Shown: piece after piece, positions 55,968 to 64,000 of the stretch
Layout of the letters: each line of letters starts with the position of its first letter
Numbering within the stretch: position 1 is the first letter of the stretch
Source: Teredinibacter sp. KSP-S5-2
GTDB taxonomy: Bacteria; Pseudomonadota; Gammaproteobacteria; Pseudomonadales; Cellvibrionaceae
DNA length: 64,000 bases
Direction: 5' to 3'
Assembly: GCF_032773895.1 (NCBI RefSeq)
Contig: NZ_CP120416.1
Coordinates: 3,439,001 to 3,503,000 of the forward strand
The notes under the pieces: model-generated
Told to the model about the DNA's origin: nothing
Database searches by the model: none
What the model saw: the letters and a program-made list of their open reading frames with translations, nothing else
Translations under genes and position numbers: made by a program

Positions 55968-57122
55968 TTATCCCATCTGGGCACGATACCATCCGTGAAA
56001 ATGACGCATTCCGTCTTCCATGGGGGTTTGATAGGGACCAACTTCGCTCACACCTTTTTGATATAAGACACGTCGACCGGCATCGATCCGTTCAGCAATC
56101 TCATCATCCTCCATGGCCGTTTCCATGTACGCATGTCGATGAGACTCAACCAAATCACGATGATTATTGATAAGTTCCTGCGGATAATAAAATTCGACAA
56201 CGTTTAAGGTGTCATGTACACCGCGAGGATACAAAGTGGAAAGCACCAACGCATGGGGGAAAACTTCAATCATGTGAGTGGGGTAGTAAGTCGCCCACAC
56301 TGCACCGAACTCCGGTGTCAGGCCTTGATTGTATGAGAGCAATTCACTATGCCAGGCTTTATAGGCCTCAGTACCGGCCCGCCTCAAACCTGGATTAGCG
56401 CCAATCCATTGCACACTAAACCAATCACCATACTCCCAATAAAGACCATCGTTATTCACGTAACGGCGCAGGCCGGGATGAAACGGCGCTATGTGATAGT
56501 CATCGTTATATATTTCTATAAATGTTTTCCAATTACAGGCACAGTCGTGTAGTTCAACATGGTCGAGTGCGTAGTCGGTAAAATCAAATTCGGGCCGATT
56601 AAACAACTCTTGCATATCGACCATGGGGTTACGTTTACCTTCGAATAAAAAGCCAGCGGCGTTTTTTAATGCGTATCTCGGTAAGTTCATGCACGGTTTT
56701 TTATTAAATTTTGGTGCGCTTAATAACGTGCCTTTATCATCATAATTCCACGCGTGAACAGGACATAGAATGCGATTGCCGGTGGTCGATAAGTTACCTC
56801 TCTGAATAGGTTGTTCCCCGGTACTGTCATGCCCAAGCATAATGGCCTGACGATGACGACATACGTTAGAAACCAATTCCACACTCTCCTGATTTCTCAC
56901 CAGAACACGTCCATTTTCTTCAAACGGTAATGCGTACCAATCCCCTGGATTTGGCACCATAGCTTCGTGACCGAGATAAATAGCACTGTTGGGAAAAATT
57001 TTTTCTTGCTCCTGCCGAAAGATATCCTCTGAACAGTAGGATTCAATAGGCAGAGCCAGCTGTGCTTCCGGCACTCGCCAGATATCGTTATAGCTGGCGG
57101 CGAATCGATTCGGATTATACAT
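55968..57122 (-). CDS. Rieske-type non-heme iron oxygenase in the siderophore operon
   Basis: 384 residues. Rieske [2Fe-2S] domain: VSNVCRHRQAIMLGH and, about 35 residues later, RILCPVHAWNYDDKG, giving CxH ... CxxH. The C-terminal mononuclear iron site is seen as EIYNDDYHIAPFHPGLRRY (Asn/Asp, His, His). This is the architecture of ring-hydroxylating dioxygenase alpha subunits and choline-monooxygenase-like enzymes. It needs a reductase that is not encoded here. It lies between synthetase and decarboxylase; the gap upstream of it is 103 bp, the only loose joint in the operon. Its role in siderophore synthesis is unknown. Confidence 0.88.
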   Translation of the reverse strand: MYNPNRFAASYNDIWRVPEAQLALPIESYCSEDIFRQEQEKIFPNSAIYLGHEAMVPNPGDWYALPFEENGRVLVRNQESVELVSNVCRHRQAIMLGHDSTGEQPIQRGNLSTTGNRILCPVHAWNYDDKGTLLSAPKFNKKPCMNLPRYALKNAAGFLFEGKRNPMVDMQELFNRPEFDFTDYALDHVELHDCACNWKTFIEIYNDDYHIAPFHPGLRRYVNNDGLYWEYGDWFSVQWIGANPGLRRAGTEAYKAWHSELLSYNQGLTPEFGAVWATYYPTHMIEVFPHALVLSTLYPRGVHDTLNVVEFYYPQELINNHRDLVESHRHAYMETAMEDDEIAERIDAGRRVLYQKGVSEVGPYQTPMEDGMRHFHGWYRAQMG

Positions 57123-57225
57123 TTGTTGTTATACCTATCTTATTTGCGTAATCAACTGGATCCACATAGTCATTAGTAAGAATTAAAACAGGCAGACAAT
57201 ATCTCGACTGCCCCAAAACGTTAAA

Positions 57226-59088
57226 TTAGCTCACCATTTCTTCAGCCTGGGTTGAATCAAACTGGACAGAATCCTCATTCGCGTAAGCTGCGATAGGGTT
57301 AGGTAACGGGTCGATCATTATCAAACTGGACGCAGTATCGGATAAATCCACCATTTGCAGATTATTTTTCAGTTGCAATCTGTTCAAACAGGAATGTAAA
57401 AAGTCCGGTGCAAAAATATCGTAGCGTTCGAATTTTTCGGACAAATCACTATGCTCTGCTTGATATTCCCGAACACTCTTTGCCACCATTTGCCAGAACC
57501 CTCTCTCGCTAATGACATTGTCTGCTTCGAGAAAATCAGCCATATACCGGAAAACACCATCAAACACGTCAATAAAGATCCCCAGTATTTTATATTCCTC
57601 CGGTACTTCTACCGCCAAACGCGCAACTTTTTCCGGCAACACAACGTCCTTATCCAATATGGCAGATTCCTCGGCAATATCTTTCATGATGGATCGCACT
57701 GGGAGATAGTTATCCAACACCAGAATCAAATTTTCGCAGTGGGGCATAAACACTAACTCATAGGCATAAAAGCAATGCAACAATGGGTGTAAATAGGCTC
57801 GAAGATATTGAGCCAACCAAGCTTTAGCGGTATACCCGGATTGACGAATAAGCTCCGATATAAGTGGTTTCCCATGTTTATCAACATGCAACAACGCCGC
57901 CATGGTCATTAAGCGTTCATTTTTCTTCAATCTTGGCATTGGACTTTCTCGCCATAATGCCGACAACATTTTTTTGTAAGGGCTGTCTTTTGTTAAGGCC
58001 GCTTCGTAGTACCGATTACGAAAACCAATACTGGCCACCTCACGTAAAATGGAGAACCCCATTTCACTTAATACCGAATCGTTGTTGATAAGCTCATACA
58101 AATAGTCATTAATGGCGGGCGTACCATCCATATAATAGGGAGACAAACCGCGCATAAACCCCATATTTAAAATTGACAGGGAGGTTTTTACATAACACTT
58201 ATTATGTTGACTGGCATTAAAGTAGGTTCGGATGGACTGTTGTGCCAAGTATTTATCCTCCCCAATCCCGAGAGGAACAATGTTGTTATTCGCAATATCG
58301 GCCGAAAACGCCATGCTCAACTTGGTATGCCATTGCCACGGATGGACAGGCATAAACCAATACTGAGAATACTCAAGTTCTTTGTCGGTCAGCTTATTTT
58401 TAAACGCCTGAAATTGTTGATCACCTATTTCGTCTCGAAGAAAGCGTTCATATTCCAATTCTGGCGTGCAGCTAAAATCGGCTAAAGACTTATGCACGGC
58501 AACCCAATACAAACAAAACTCGCTTCCCGTTTCCGGCGCATATTGATGATAATCTTGAGCGGTAAAACCTATTCGACCATTATTTGCAACAAATAACGGG
58601 TGACCTTCCGTCATTGCGCTCTCGAATGTTTGGTAATCTGCATCCACCAGCTCACTGCTTGTCAGACGCGCATGCTCATGTTTGTAGGCAGCACCATATA
58701 AAGTGCTGCTTATCTCATCCAAATATACAGGCAGTTTTTCTTCTGGAATTGCGAGTATTTTTTTTACATCATTAAAAAAGACCAGGGCATCAATTGACGA
58801 GGTTTCGCCATCCACATAACGTTCTATACTATTTGGATCAATACACCAATGACGCAATGACATCGTTTTGGCATTGAAGGTGTAATAACACTGATCGGTA
58901 TCCGTCTTAATCAGATATTGATTCCAACCGGCTTGGCCTTCCGGTTTCAATAACTCAGGGGTAAATACTTGCTCATGGGATAACTCCGCAATCGCTTTAC
59001 GCACAAGATGCCGATTGACTTTTCCCCATAATTCGGGCGACAAATGGCTGACAACACTCTCGGGTGTTTCTGGTAATGAATAGTTCAC
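57226..59088 (-). CDS. NRPS-independent siderophore synthetase (IucA/IucC family)
   Basis: 620 residues, typical length. Features: an N-terminal fold with LFVANNGRIGFTAQDYHQYA, the conserved substrate/ATP segment MPVHPWQWHTKLSMAFS (about 245-260), KCYVKTSLSILNMGFMRGLS, VDKHGKPLISELIR and the EDSIILYHP-like C-terminal half with ALTKDSPYKKML. It condenses N-hydroxy-N-acyl diamines by acyl-adenylation; the neighbours make it most like DesD/PubC/BibC. The start is a GTG in the overlap with the acyltransferase stop, with AAGGAG upstream, so the two are translationally coupled. Confidence 0.92.
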   Translation of the reverse strand: MNYSLPETPESVVSHLSPELWGKVNRHLVRKAIAELSHEQVFTPELLKPEGQAGWNQYLIKTDTDQCYYTFNAKTMSLRHWCIDPNSIERYVDGETSSIDALVFFNDVKKILAIPEEKLPVYLDEISSTLYGAAYKHEHARLTSSELVDADYQTFESAMTEGHPLFVANNGRIGFTAQDYHQYAPETGSEFCLYWVAVHKSLADFSCTPELEYERFLRDEIGDQQFQAFKNKLTDKELEYSQYWFMPVHPWQWHTKLSMAFSADIANNNIVPLGIGEDKYLAQQSIRTYFNASQHNKCYVKTSLSILNMGFMRGLSPYYMDGTPAINDYLYELINNDSVLSEMGFSILREVASIGFRNRYYEAALTKDSPYKKMLSALWRESPMPRLKKNERLMTMAALLHVDKHGKPLISELIRQSGYTAKAWLAQYLRAYLHPLLHCFYAYELVFMPHCENLILVLDNYLPVRSIMKDIAEESAILDKDVVLPEKVARLAVEVPEEYKILGIFIDVFDGVFRYMADFLEADNVISERGFWQMVAKSVREYQAEHSDLSEKFERYDIFAPDFLHSCLNRLQLKNNLQMVDLSDTASSLIMIDPLPNPIAAYANEDSVQFDSTQAEEMVS

Positions 59089-59672
59089 AGAGTACTCCTT
59101 CCGTCAAGGGTATTTAAAAAATCGTGTACAGAACAGAAAGCCAAGTAGGCTTCTTTTTCTGCCAATTGAATAATTCGGTCGTATTTGAACCCGACCTTAA
59201 GGTTCAACTTATGCACTTTTTTATTTTTTACATCCGGCTCAACCACCACACGCTTAGCATGTCGGGTAAAAAACAAGTAGGCCATAACACTGCGGATGAC
59301 ATCTCTCGTGAAGTTAGGAATATGTTTTTCTGCGGGACCAACAAAAAAATGCATGCCAATGTCTCCCGATTGAACGGGATAATGTTTTCCTACCTCTTCA
59401 TGTTGCGGAGGGTAATACTCCATAACGAAAGCAGGTTTACCTTCATACAGTCCAATACAAGCAAACAGCGTTTTGCTTTTTTTACCCTCTGCATAAAAGC
59501 GTTTGGTTTGCTCCAGGTTAAGATGCTGCATATTCCAAAAAGACGCATAGTCCATTTGATACCACGGATGAATAACGGGCACATCCAGATCAATATTTAA
59601 TGGCCGTATTTGTATTTTTTTGTTTAATGGGTCAGTCTCTTTTGCAAGGTTCAACACGGCTTCAGTGAGCAT
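59085..59672 (-). CDS. GNAT-family acyltransferase for hydroxamate formation
   Basis: 195 residues. Fold of the IucB/RhbD/PubB type: IHPWYQMDYASFWNMQHLNL, FACIGLYEGKPAFVMEYYPP, GDIGMHFFVGPAEKHIPNFT and VVVEPDVKNKKVHKLNLKVG, with the GNAT acyl-CoA loop region in the middle. It would transfer acetyl, succinyl or another acyl group to the hydroxylamine made by the N-monooxygenase. Overlaps the synthetase gene by 4 bp and the MFS gene by 11 bp. Confidence 0.9.
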   Translation of the reverse strand: MLTEAVLNLAKETDPLNKKIQIRPLNIDLDVPVIHPWYQMDYASFWNMQHLNLEQTKRFYAEGKKSKTLFACIGLYEGKPAFVMEYYPPQHEEVGKHYPVQSGDIGMHFFVGPAEKHIPNFTRDVIRSVMAYLFFTRHAKRVVVEPDVKNKKVHKLNLKVGFKYDRIIQLAEKEAYLAFCSVHDFLNTLDGRSTL

Positions 59673-60861
59673 GACTGAGTTCCTCCGTTGTCTGATGATG
59701 ACTATCTACGTTAAAAGTAAGTCGATCGATAAATGCTGTAATCAAAAAGCCGCCCGCTGCCAAAGCAAATGTCAACGGAATACCCACCCAACTGACGATA
59801 TAACCTGCGGCAAAGGAAGATAAAAGCACACCGAGATTCTGGAAGAAATTCGTCACGGCAAAATCTCGATCATAACGTTCAGGTTGACTGATTCTGAACA
59901 GCGTAACTTCCATTTTGACGATAACCTGAAACAGGCTCCAACCAAATAAACAGCGACCTAAAATAATCAATTCAGGTGCAGATGATGCTTGTAGAACTAA
60001 ACCAACGGCCCCCACTAACAAGTTACCAAGTGTATGATCCAGATTTTTAAAGGTATCTTTTATGTTTGATTTATTTATTGCCAATGCAATTAGTGCAATT
60101 ACACCGGGGATAGCAAAAACCAATCCGGTTATCGCCTGACTGGAATCGGTTAACCGCTCCCAATACACGGAGAAAAAAGGCCTGACCAGGTAAGCACTTA
60201 AATCAAACAACAACATAAGCGCACTCAACTTCAGCAGCGCAGCCCAAGCCGTTGCGCTGCGCTTGGCAATGGGTTTCACCTCACCGGTTTCATTGCGCTT
60301 AAGTACCGGCACCATACTCCCGGAGAAAATCAAAAACAGACTCATTGCCATTTGACTGAAATCACCGGCGCCCACTAACCACATACACATTTTGGGACCA
60401 AGTGACTCCAATACCAGCCCTCCGACCGAAGCACCAAAGATTCCTCCGATGTGAATAACAACCGATAGCAAACCAATAACCAGACCGTGGTCTTCCGGTT
60501 TTTCTAAACGCATTAAATAGGGAAAAAGTAATAGGTAGCTGGCTTTGGTGACAAACATGGCCATAGTAAACAACCAATACACTTCAATGGTTGGCGCCCA
60601 GGCACTGGCGACCGCCAGAGTGCCGGCAATACCCTGAGTGATCCAAAGTAAGTGAAGTGTTTCAATCCGCCGGGTTAACCTTGCCCATAACGGTAAGGCA
60701 CACATAACCGCAATGGATATTGCTGCAATATAGGCCCCAACATGCACAGCACTGGTAATGCCATATCGTTCTGCAAAGAACTGCGGATAAAATGCGATGA
60801 GTATGGAGTCGCTGATCACACCTAAAGCCGACATAATTAAAATCGCTAGTCTTAAACTCAT
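59662..60861 (-). CDS. MFS transporter, probable siderophore exporter
   Basis: 399 residues, 12 hydrophobic helices in two halves. Motif A-like loop between TM2 and TM3 is LPLWARLTRRIETLHLL; the later half repeats with AGYIVSWVGIPLTFALAAGG. The position inside the siderophore operon, with translational coupling on both sides (ATGA overlap with the monooxygenase gene), makes export of the finished siderophore the likely role. The import receptor (TonB-dependent) is not in view and may lie beyond the right edge. Confidence 0.88.
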   Translation of the reverse strand: MSLRLAILIMSALGVISDSILIAFYPQFFAERYGITSAVHVGAYIAAISIAVMCALPLWARLTRRIETLHLLWITQGIAGTLAVASAWAPTIEVYWLFTMAMFVTKASYLLLFPYLMRLEKPEDHGLVIGLLSVVIHIGGIFGASVGGLVLESLGPKMCMWLVGAGDFSQMAMSLFLIFSGSMVPVLKRNETGEVKPIAKRSATAWAALLKLSALMLLFDLSAYLVRPFFSVYWERLTDSSQAITGLVFAIPGVIALIALAINKSNIKDTFKNLDHTLGNLLVGAVGLVLQASSAPELIILGRCLFGWSLFQVIVKMEVTLFRISQPERYDRDFAVTNFFQNLGVLLSSFAAGYIVSWVGIPLTFALAAGGFLITAFIDRLTFNVDSHHQTTEELSHAH

Positions 60862-62195
60862 ACTGCTTCCTTTGCATCTAACGCATAAAACCCGCTATTT
60901 TCTGCAGGGAAAAAATCCTGTAGTGCAGTCCGCGCTTCCACCGGATAGATATCTCGACCGGTAATGGTGTGCAATATTCGACTATTTCGATAACACGCGA
61001 GACCAAGGTCCGGGTTAACAATGCCATGACTGTCAAAACCGGGATTTTGAACAAAAATTTCATTTTGTCCGAAATCAACAGACCAGTTTTCATTAACACG
61101 ATAACGACCTTGACTATCCCACTGAATTCGATCAGCAATACTCTCAATAAAATCCGGTAAAACCACTTGATACCCGGTTGCCATAACCAAGGCATCAGTC
61201 GAATAACGATAGTGTTTTTGTGTTTCCCGATGCTTAAACGTTAATTCGTATTCACTGCTGCCGGAATCGAAGTACCCATTGGTTAACGCCAGGTTAGTCA
61301 GTAGTTGAGGCTTGGGCGCGGAGGTATGACGTAAATCATCAAGGGTATGGTAAATCTGATTGATCAGGCTTTGGTTTATTCCGTTATATATTGATTTTTG
61401 ATCCGTAATAATTTTCGATTTAATGTCGTGATTTAAAGAGTAAAAGTATTTACCGTAATCCGCGGTAATTAATTCAAGGGTTAATTTGGCGGTCTCCATT
61501 TGGAAAAAGCGTGGTGATCGCGTAACCCAATTTAATTGATACTGATATTTATCCGATTCCTTTAACAGGTCGTAAAAGACTTCTGCACCACTCTGGCCAC
61601 TACCAACAATGGTAATATTTTGACTTTTTTGTAAACGTTCTTTTTCTTCCAAGTAGTGAGCAGTATGTACCCTTTCTCCCTGCTTCCCGGCCTTAAAGCA
61701 CTTGGGAAAACGCGGTACACTGCCCACGCCCAGTACAATATGTTTAGCGAAAAAACAAAACGGAGATTGGGATTGTAGATCCATGCCTTTAACACAATAT
61801 AGCGCTTCTTTATCGTCATACTCAATGGATTGCACATCATGGCCAAAGCAAACGTTATCCAGCTCATTTGCCGCCCATCGACAATACCGGTCATATTCCT
61901 GACGATTGAGGTAATAGTTTTCTCTGATGTAAAACTGGTACAAGTTCCCCTGTTGCTTACAGTAATTCAGATAACTAAAGCGATTGGTCGGGTCGACCAT
62001 AGACACAAGGTCAGCAAGAAACGGGTTTTGTAATGTAGCGCCCTCAACCAACATTCCTGGATGCCAGTTAAATTCCGGCTTTTTATCCAGAAAAAGACAA
62101 CGTAGTTGATTTAAAGGTGATGCAAGACACGCCAAACTCAGGTTAAATGGGCCGAGACCCACAGCGACAAGGTCGAAAACAGGTTGGTTATTCAA
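60858..62195 (-). CDS. Flavin-dependent lysine/ornithine/diamine N-hydroxylase
   Basis: 445 residues from a TTG at 62195 (NNQPVFDLVAVGLGPFNLSL) with a GGGGG just upstream; the open frame continues to an ATG at 62255, but that ATG lies in the Fur box. FAD motif VGLGPFNLSLA, HPGMLVEGATLQNPFLADLV, the NADPH motif ITIVGSGQSGAEVFYDLL and the late ATGYQVVLP are typical of the IucD/PvdA/DesB family. It hydroxylates the terminal amine of a diamine or amino acid, the first committed step. Leader gene of the six-gene operon. Confidence 0.93.
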   Translation of the reverse strand: MNNQPVFDLVAVGLGPFNLSLACLASPLNQLRCLFLDKKPEFNWHPGMLVEGATLQNPFLADLVSMVDPTNRFSYLNYCKQQGNLYQFYIRENYYLNRQEYDRYCRWAANELDNVCFGHDVQSIEYDDKEALYCVKGMDLQSQSPFCFFAKHIVLGVGSVPRFPKCFKAGKQGERVHTAHYLEEKERLQKSQNITIVGSGQSGAEVFYDLLKESDKYQYQLNWVTRSPRFFQMETAKLTLELITADYGKYFYSLNHDIKSKIITDQKSIYNGINQSLINQIYHTLDDLRHTSAPKPQLLTNLALTNGYFDSGSSEYELTFKHRETQKHYRYSTDALVMATGYQVVLPDFIESIADRIQWDSQGRYRVNENWSVDFGQNEIFVQNPGFDSHGIVNPDLGLACYRNSRILHTITGRDIYPVEARTALQDFFPAENSGFYALDAKEAV

Positions 62196-62240
62196 TGTTG
62201 CCCCCAGAAAGTGTTGATCCAACTCAATATAAATAATAAT

Positions 62241-62259
62241 GTAAACGATTATCATTTAT
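62241..62259 (-). promoter_or_regulatory. Fur box of the siderophore operon
   Basis: The minus strand reads ATAAATGATAATCGTTTAC, matching the 19-bp Fur consensus GATAATGATAATCATTATC at 13 positions including the central ATGATAATC. It lies 46 bp before the proposed TTG start of the N-hydroxylase gene. Iron-bound Fur should repress the operon. Confidence 0.78.
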
Positions 62260-62675
62260 ATTATCAGTATCGGATCAATATATGCTAGAGACCATTTGCG
62301 CCAATGTGAGGTGTAAGGCGTTTTTTATTCGCGATATTTTTATTTCAACCCCACCCGGTTAACCTCCCCACTTATCCAATAGTAAAAGTACGTCGACATA
62401 ACAGGCGTTTACCCAAAAAAACGGTTCCTTATTTTTAGTCACACGCAAAATTAAACACTTGGTCGTATTTGAGTTAACGCTTTATAGAGCGTTTAAACAA
62501 AGTAAATTACATAGCAAGCAATCACTACCGTGATAGAAAATGGTTTTGAGGCAATAAATATAATGAAAGAACATGATTAGCTTGCTGATAACGATAAACC
62601 ATCACGTAAAAAAGCAGCGAGCTAAAACGAGAGAGAAAATAACTGGGAATGGAATTGAATAGCGGCTCAGAAAAA
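62256..62675. other. Promoter region and gap before the siderophore operon
   Basis: About 420 bases of AT-rich sequence outside the Fur box and the neighbouring terminator. It holds the operon's promoter, whose exact -35/-10 elements I cannot settle. No gene seen. Confidence 0.45.
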
Positions 62676-62676
62676 G

Positions 62677-62717
62677 ACAGACAAAAACCTCCGCATAGCC
62701 GGAAGGTTTTTGTCTGT
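62677..62717 (-). terminator. Terminator of the PepSY gene
   Basis: acagacaaaaacctccg / cggaaggtttttgtctgt form a long stem (one bulge) with a short loop (catagc), followed on the minus strand by TCTTTTTC. It ends the transcript of the gene at 62750. Confidence 0.85.
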
Positions 62718-62723
62718 TGCTAA

Positions 62724-62759
62724 ATAGTTTTTTACACCGGTATAGTTTTTTACACCGGT
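62724..62759. repeat. Two tandem 18-bp repeats at the PepSY stop
   Basis: atagttttttacaccggt is present twice in direct succession. The right copy contains the stop codon and the last two codons of the gene; the left copy has no coding role. A recent slippage or duplication. Confidence 0.85.
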
Positions 62760-64000
62760 GAAGCCTGAAGATTATCGTCATCGTCTTCATTAGCGGTAAT
62801 AATTTTGCGCGTTTCTACACGGGTTCTGGCTCGGTATTTTTTCCACCAAATAATCACACCGGTGATACTCAGCATGGCAATCACCACCCCCATTATGGAA
62901 ATGAGAATTCGACCAGGTAAGCCCAATATTCGGCCGGAATGCAGGGGAAACTGTGCCTGAACAAACAGATCAGCCGCTGTGCCACGCCAAGGAACCCAAT
63001 CACCAAGAACACGTCCGTCATGACCATCAAAGAAAATGGCGTTGTGTCCGACACCACCGCTACCGTGCCCCTCCTCCGCTGAAAAGAACTCCACACGATA
63101 GATTCCCCACTCGCGGGCATACCACAGGCTACCAACGGGTTTTTGCCAATTTTTATTTTGTGCTTCAATTTCGGCCAGGCCAAGAACATCAGCAAAACTC
63201 AATGCCGGAGTAATGGGGTCATGGTGATCATTAGGTTGACGTTCATCCAACGGCGTAGGTGTCACATCCGATACCAGAGACATCACCGGATAAAATATTT
63301 CCCGATATAAATTGAGAGAAAAGGCAGTAAATGCAATGGTTAATAAAATCGCCCAAGTCCACAAACCAAATGCACGGTGCAAATCGAAATTTAATTTTGT
63401 CGGTCCACCGAACCAACGAATAAGCCATGCAGGCTTCCAGCGTTGCAAATAATGCGTTGCACGTTTAACCGGTGGTACCGCTTTTTTATTTACACGTCGT
63501 TGACGCCGAGGCAAAGTCAAACAAAAACTGATGAAACAGTCCAGAATCCAGATAAGAGCAATGACCCCCAACAACCAAATCCCCCAGTGGTCATTGCCAT
63601 TTATTTCTGGAATGTGTAATGAAAAATGCAACTTATAGAGGAAGGAAACAAATGTTTCTTTTGAGATGGGCCAAATAGCCCCCCACTCTCGCGTGCCTAA
63701 AATTTCCCCTGAAACAGGGTCGATAAATACTTGATTAAACCCAGGCTTGAATAACTGTTCCGTATCAGGATTGACTCTCGGCTCCACCCAAAAAGATAAC
63801 GAGTGCCCTTTTTCAACCACCAACTCAAAGTATATGACTTCTATTTCGGGAAATGTCTGTTCAACCTTTTCCGCCAAAGCAATAAAATTTTTGTTTACCC
63901 CCTGGCTACTGACTTTCGTCAAATGGGGATTTAGCCATTCGTCCAGTTCATGATCCCAGGATATTACCGCGCCAGTTAACCCGGTAATAATGAGAAACAA
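62750..64000 (-). CDS. PepSY-associated membrane protein (probable siderophore-iron reductase component), 5' end off the window
   Basis: 416 residues are seen; the N-terminus lies beyond 64000, since FLIITGLTGAVISWDHELDE is normally preceded by the first helix. PepSY_TM pattern: LIITGLTGAVISWDHELDEW, LHFSLHIPEINGNDHWGIWL, LHRAFGLWTWAILLTIAFTA, RIRISIMGVVIAMLSITG-like C-terminal helix (LPGRILISIMGVVIAML). Proteins of this type include FoxB/FsrB-like inner-membrane reductases that release iron from siderophores. Its place beside the siderophore operon supports that. A polar tail ends SPV. Confidence 0.85.
   Translation of the reverse strand: MFLIITGLTGAVISWDHELDEWLNPHLTKVSSQGVNKNFIALAEKVEQTFPEIEVIYFELVVEKGHSLSFWVEPRVNPDTEQLFKPGFNQVFIDPVSGEILGTREWGAIWPISKETFVSFLYKLHFSLHIPEINGNDHWGIWLLGVIALIWILDCFISFCLTLPRRQRRVNKKAVPPVKRATHYLQRWKPAWLIRWFGGPTKLNFDLHRAFGLWTWAILLTIAFTAFSLNLYREIFYPVMSLVSDVTPTPLDERQPNDHHDPITPALSFADVLGLAEIEAQNKNWQKPVGSLWYAREWGIYRVEFFSAEEGHGSGGVGHNAIFFDGHDGRVLGDWVPWRGTAADLFVQAQFPLHSGRILGLPGRILISIMGVVIAMLSITGVIIWWKKYRARTRVETRKIITANEDDDDNLQASPV

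Overview
The window looks like chromosomal DNA of a marine, polysaccharide-degrading gammaproteobacterium of the Cellvibrionaceae kind (Saccharophagus/Teredinibacter-like). The reasons are the gene order carAB-dapB-dnaJ-dnaK-grpE-recN-fur-bamE-rnfH-ratA-smpB, a Pseudomonas-type Fur, the tmRNA tag ANDDNYGARLAA, and a secreted protein with long poly-serine linkers joined to carbohydrate-binding-like modules. No database was searched, so the taxonomic placement is inference.

Layout. 1-13.6 kb is conserved housekeeping DNA: carB (cut by the window edge), carA, dapB, a lipoprotein, the heat-shock operon grpE-dnaK-dnaJ behind a clear sigma-32 promoter, recN behind a LexA-like box, fur/bamE divergent, rnfH, ratA, a sodium-coupled transporter and smpB. 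13.7-16.5 kb holds an FHA-membrane protein and a secreted trypsin-like protease, then the tmRNA gene ssrA with its terminator.

16.6-20.3 kb, directly beyond ssrA, is a small chromosomal integron that appears previously unlabelled: at least five minus-strand gene cassettes separated by attC-type sites, and next to the first cassette a broken, divergent integron integrase gene of which only the N-terminus survives. Three cassette genes encode small secreted proteins that look like one family. 20.3-23.5 kb is gene debris plus an ADP-ribosyltransferase-like toxin domain protein and a YcxB-like protein. 23.5-25.2 kb has rtcB with an elaborate leader and a small basic protein gene behind it. 25.3-32.7 kb carries an OprB porin, a pair of 92-bp palindromic repeats, a poly-Ser metalloprotease, a lipoprotein, a secreted two-repeat protein, a methyltransferase and a CNNM/CorC-type protein.

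32.7-42.0 kb is a two-partner secretion system (TpsB transporter and a 2483-residue TpsA adhesin), possibly Fur-controlled. 42.8-49.7 kb has a PQQ-type beta-propeller protein, a ClC channel, a DedA/YqaA-like protein, a histidine kinase with a periplasmic NMT1/THI5-like sensor, and a DUF2059 protein. 49.7-53.4 kb is a decay zone with frameshifted genes and the remains of a type I secretion system (HlyB and HlyD fragments).

53.6-62.2 kb is a tight six-gene operon for an NRPS-independent hydroxamate siderophore: flavin N-hydroxylase, MFS transporter, acyltransferase, IucA/IucC-type synthetase, a Rieske oxygenase and a PLP amino acid decarboxylase, behind a Fur box. The logic (decarboxylate, N-hydroxylate, N-acylate, oligomerise) matches desferrioxamine/bisucaberin/putrebactin pathways; the Rieske enzyme is an unexplained extra. 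A PepSY membrane protein, likely a siderophore-iron reductase component, runs off the right edge.
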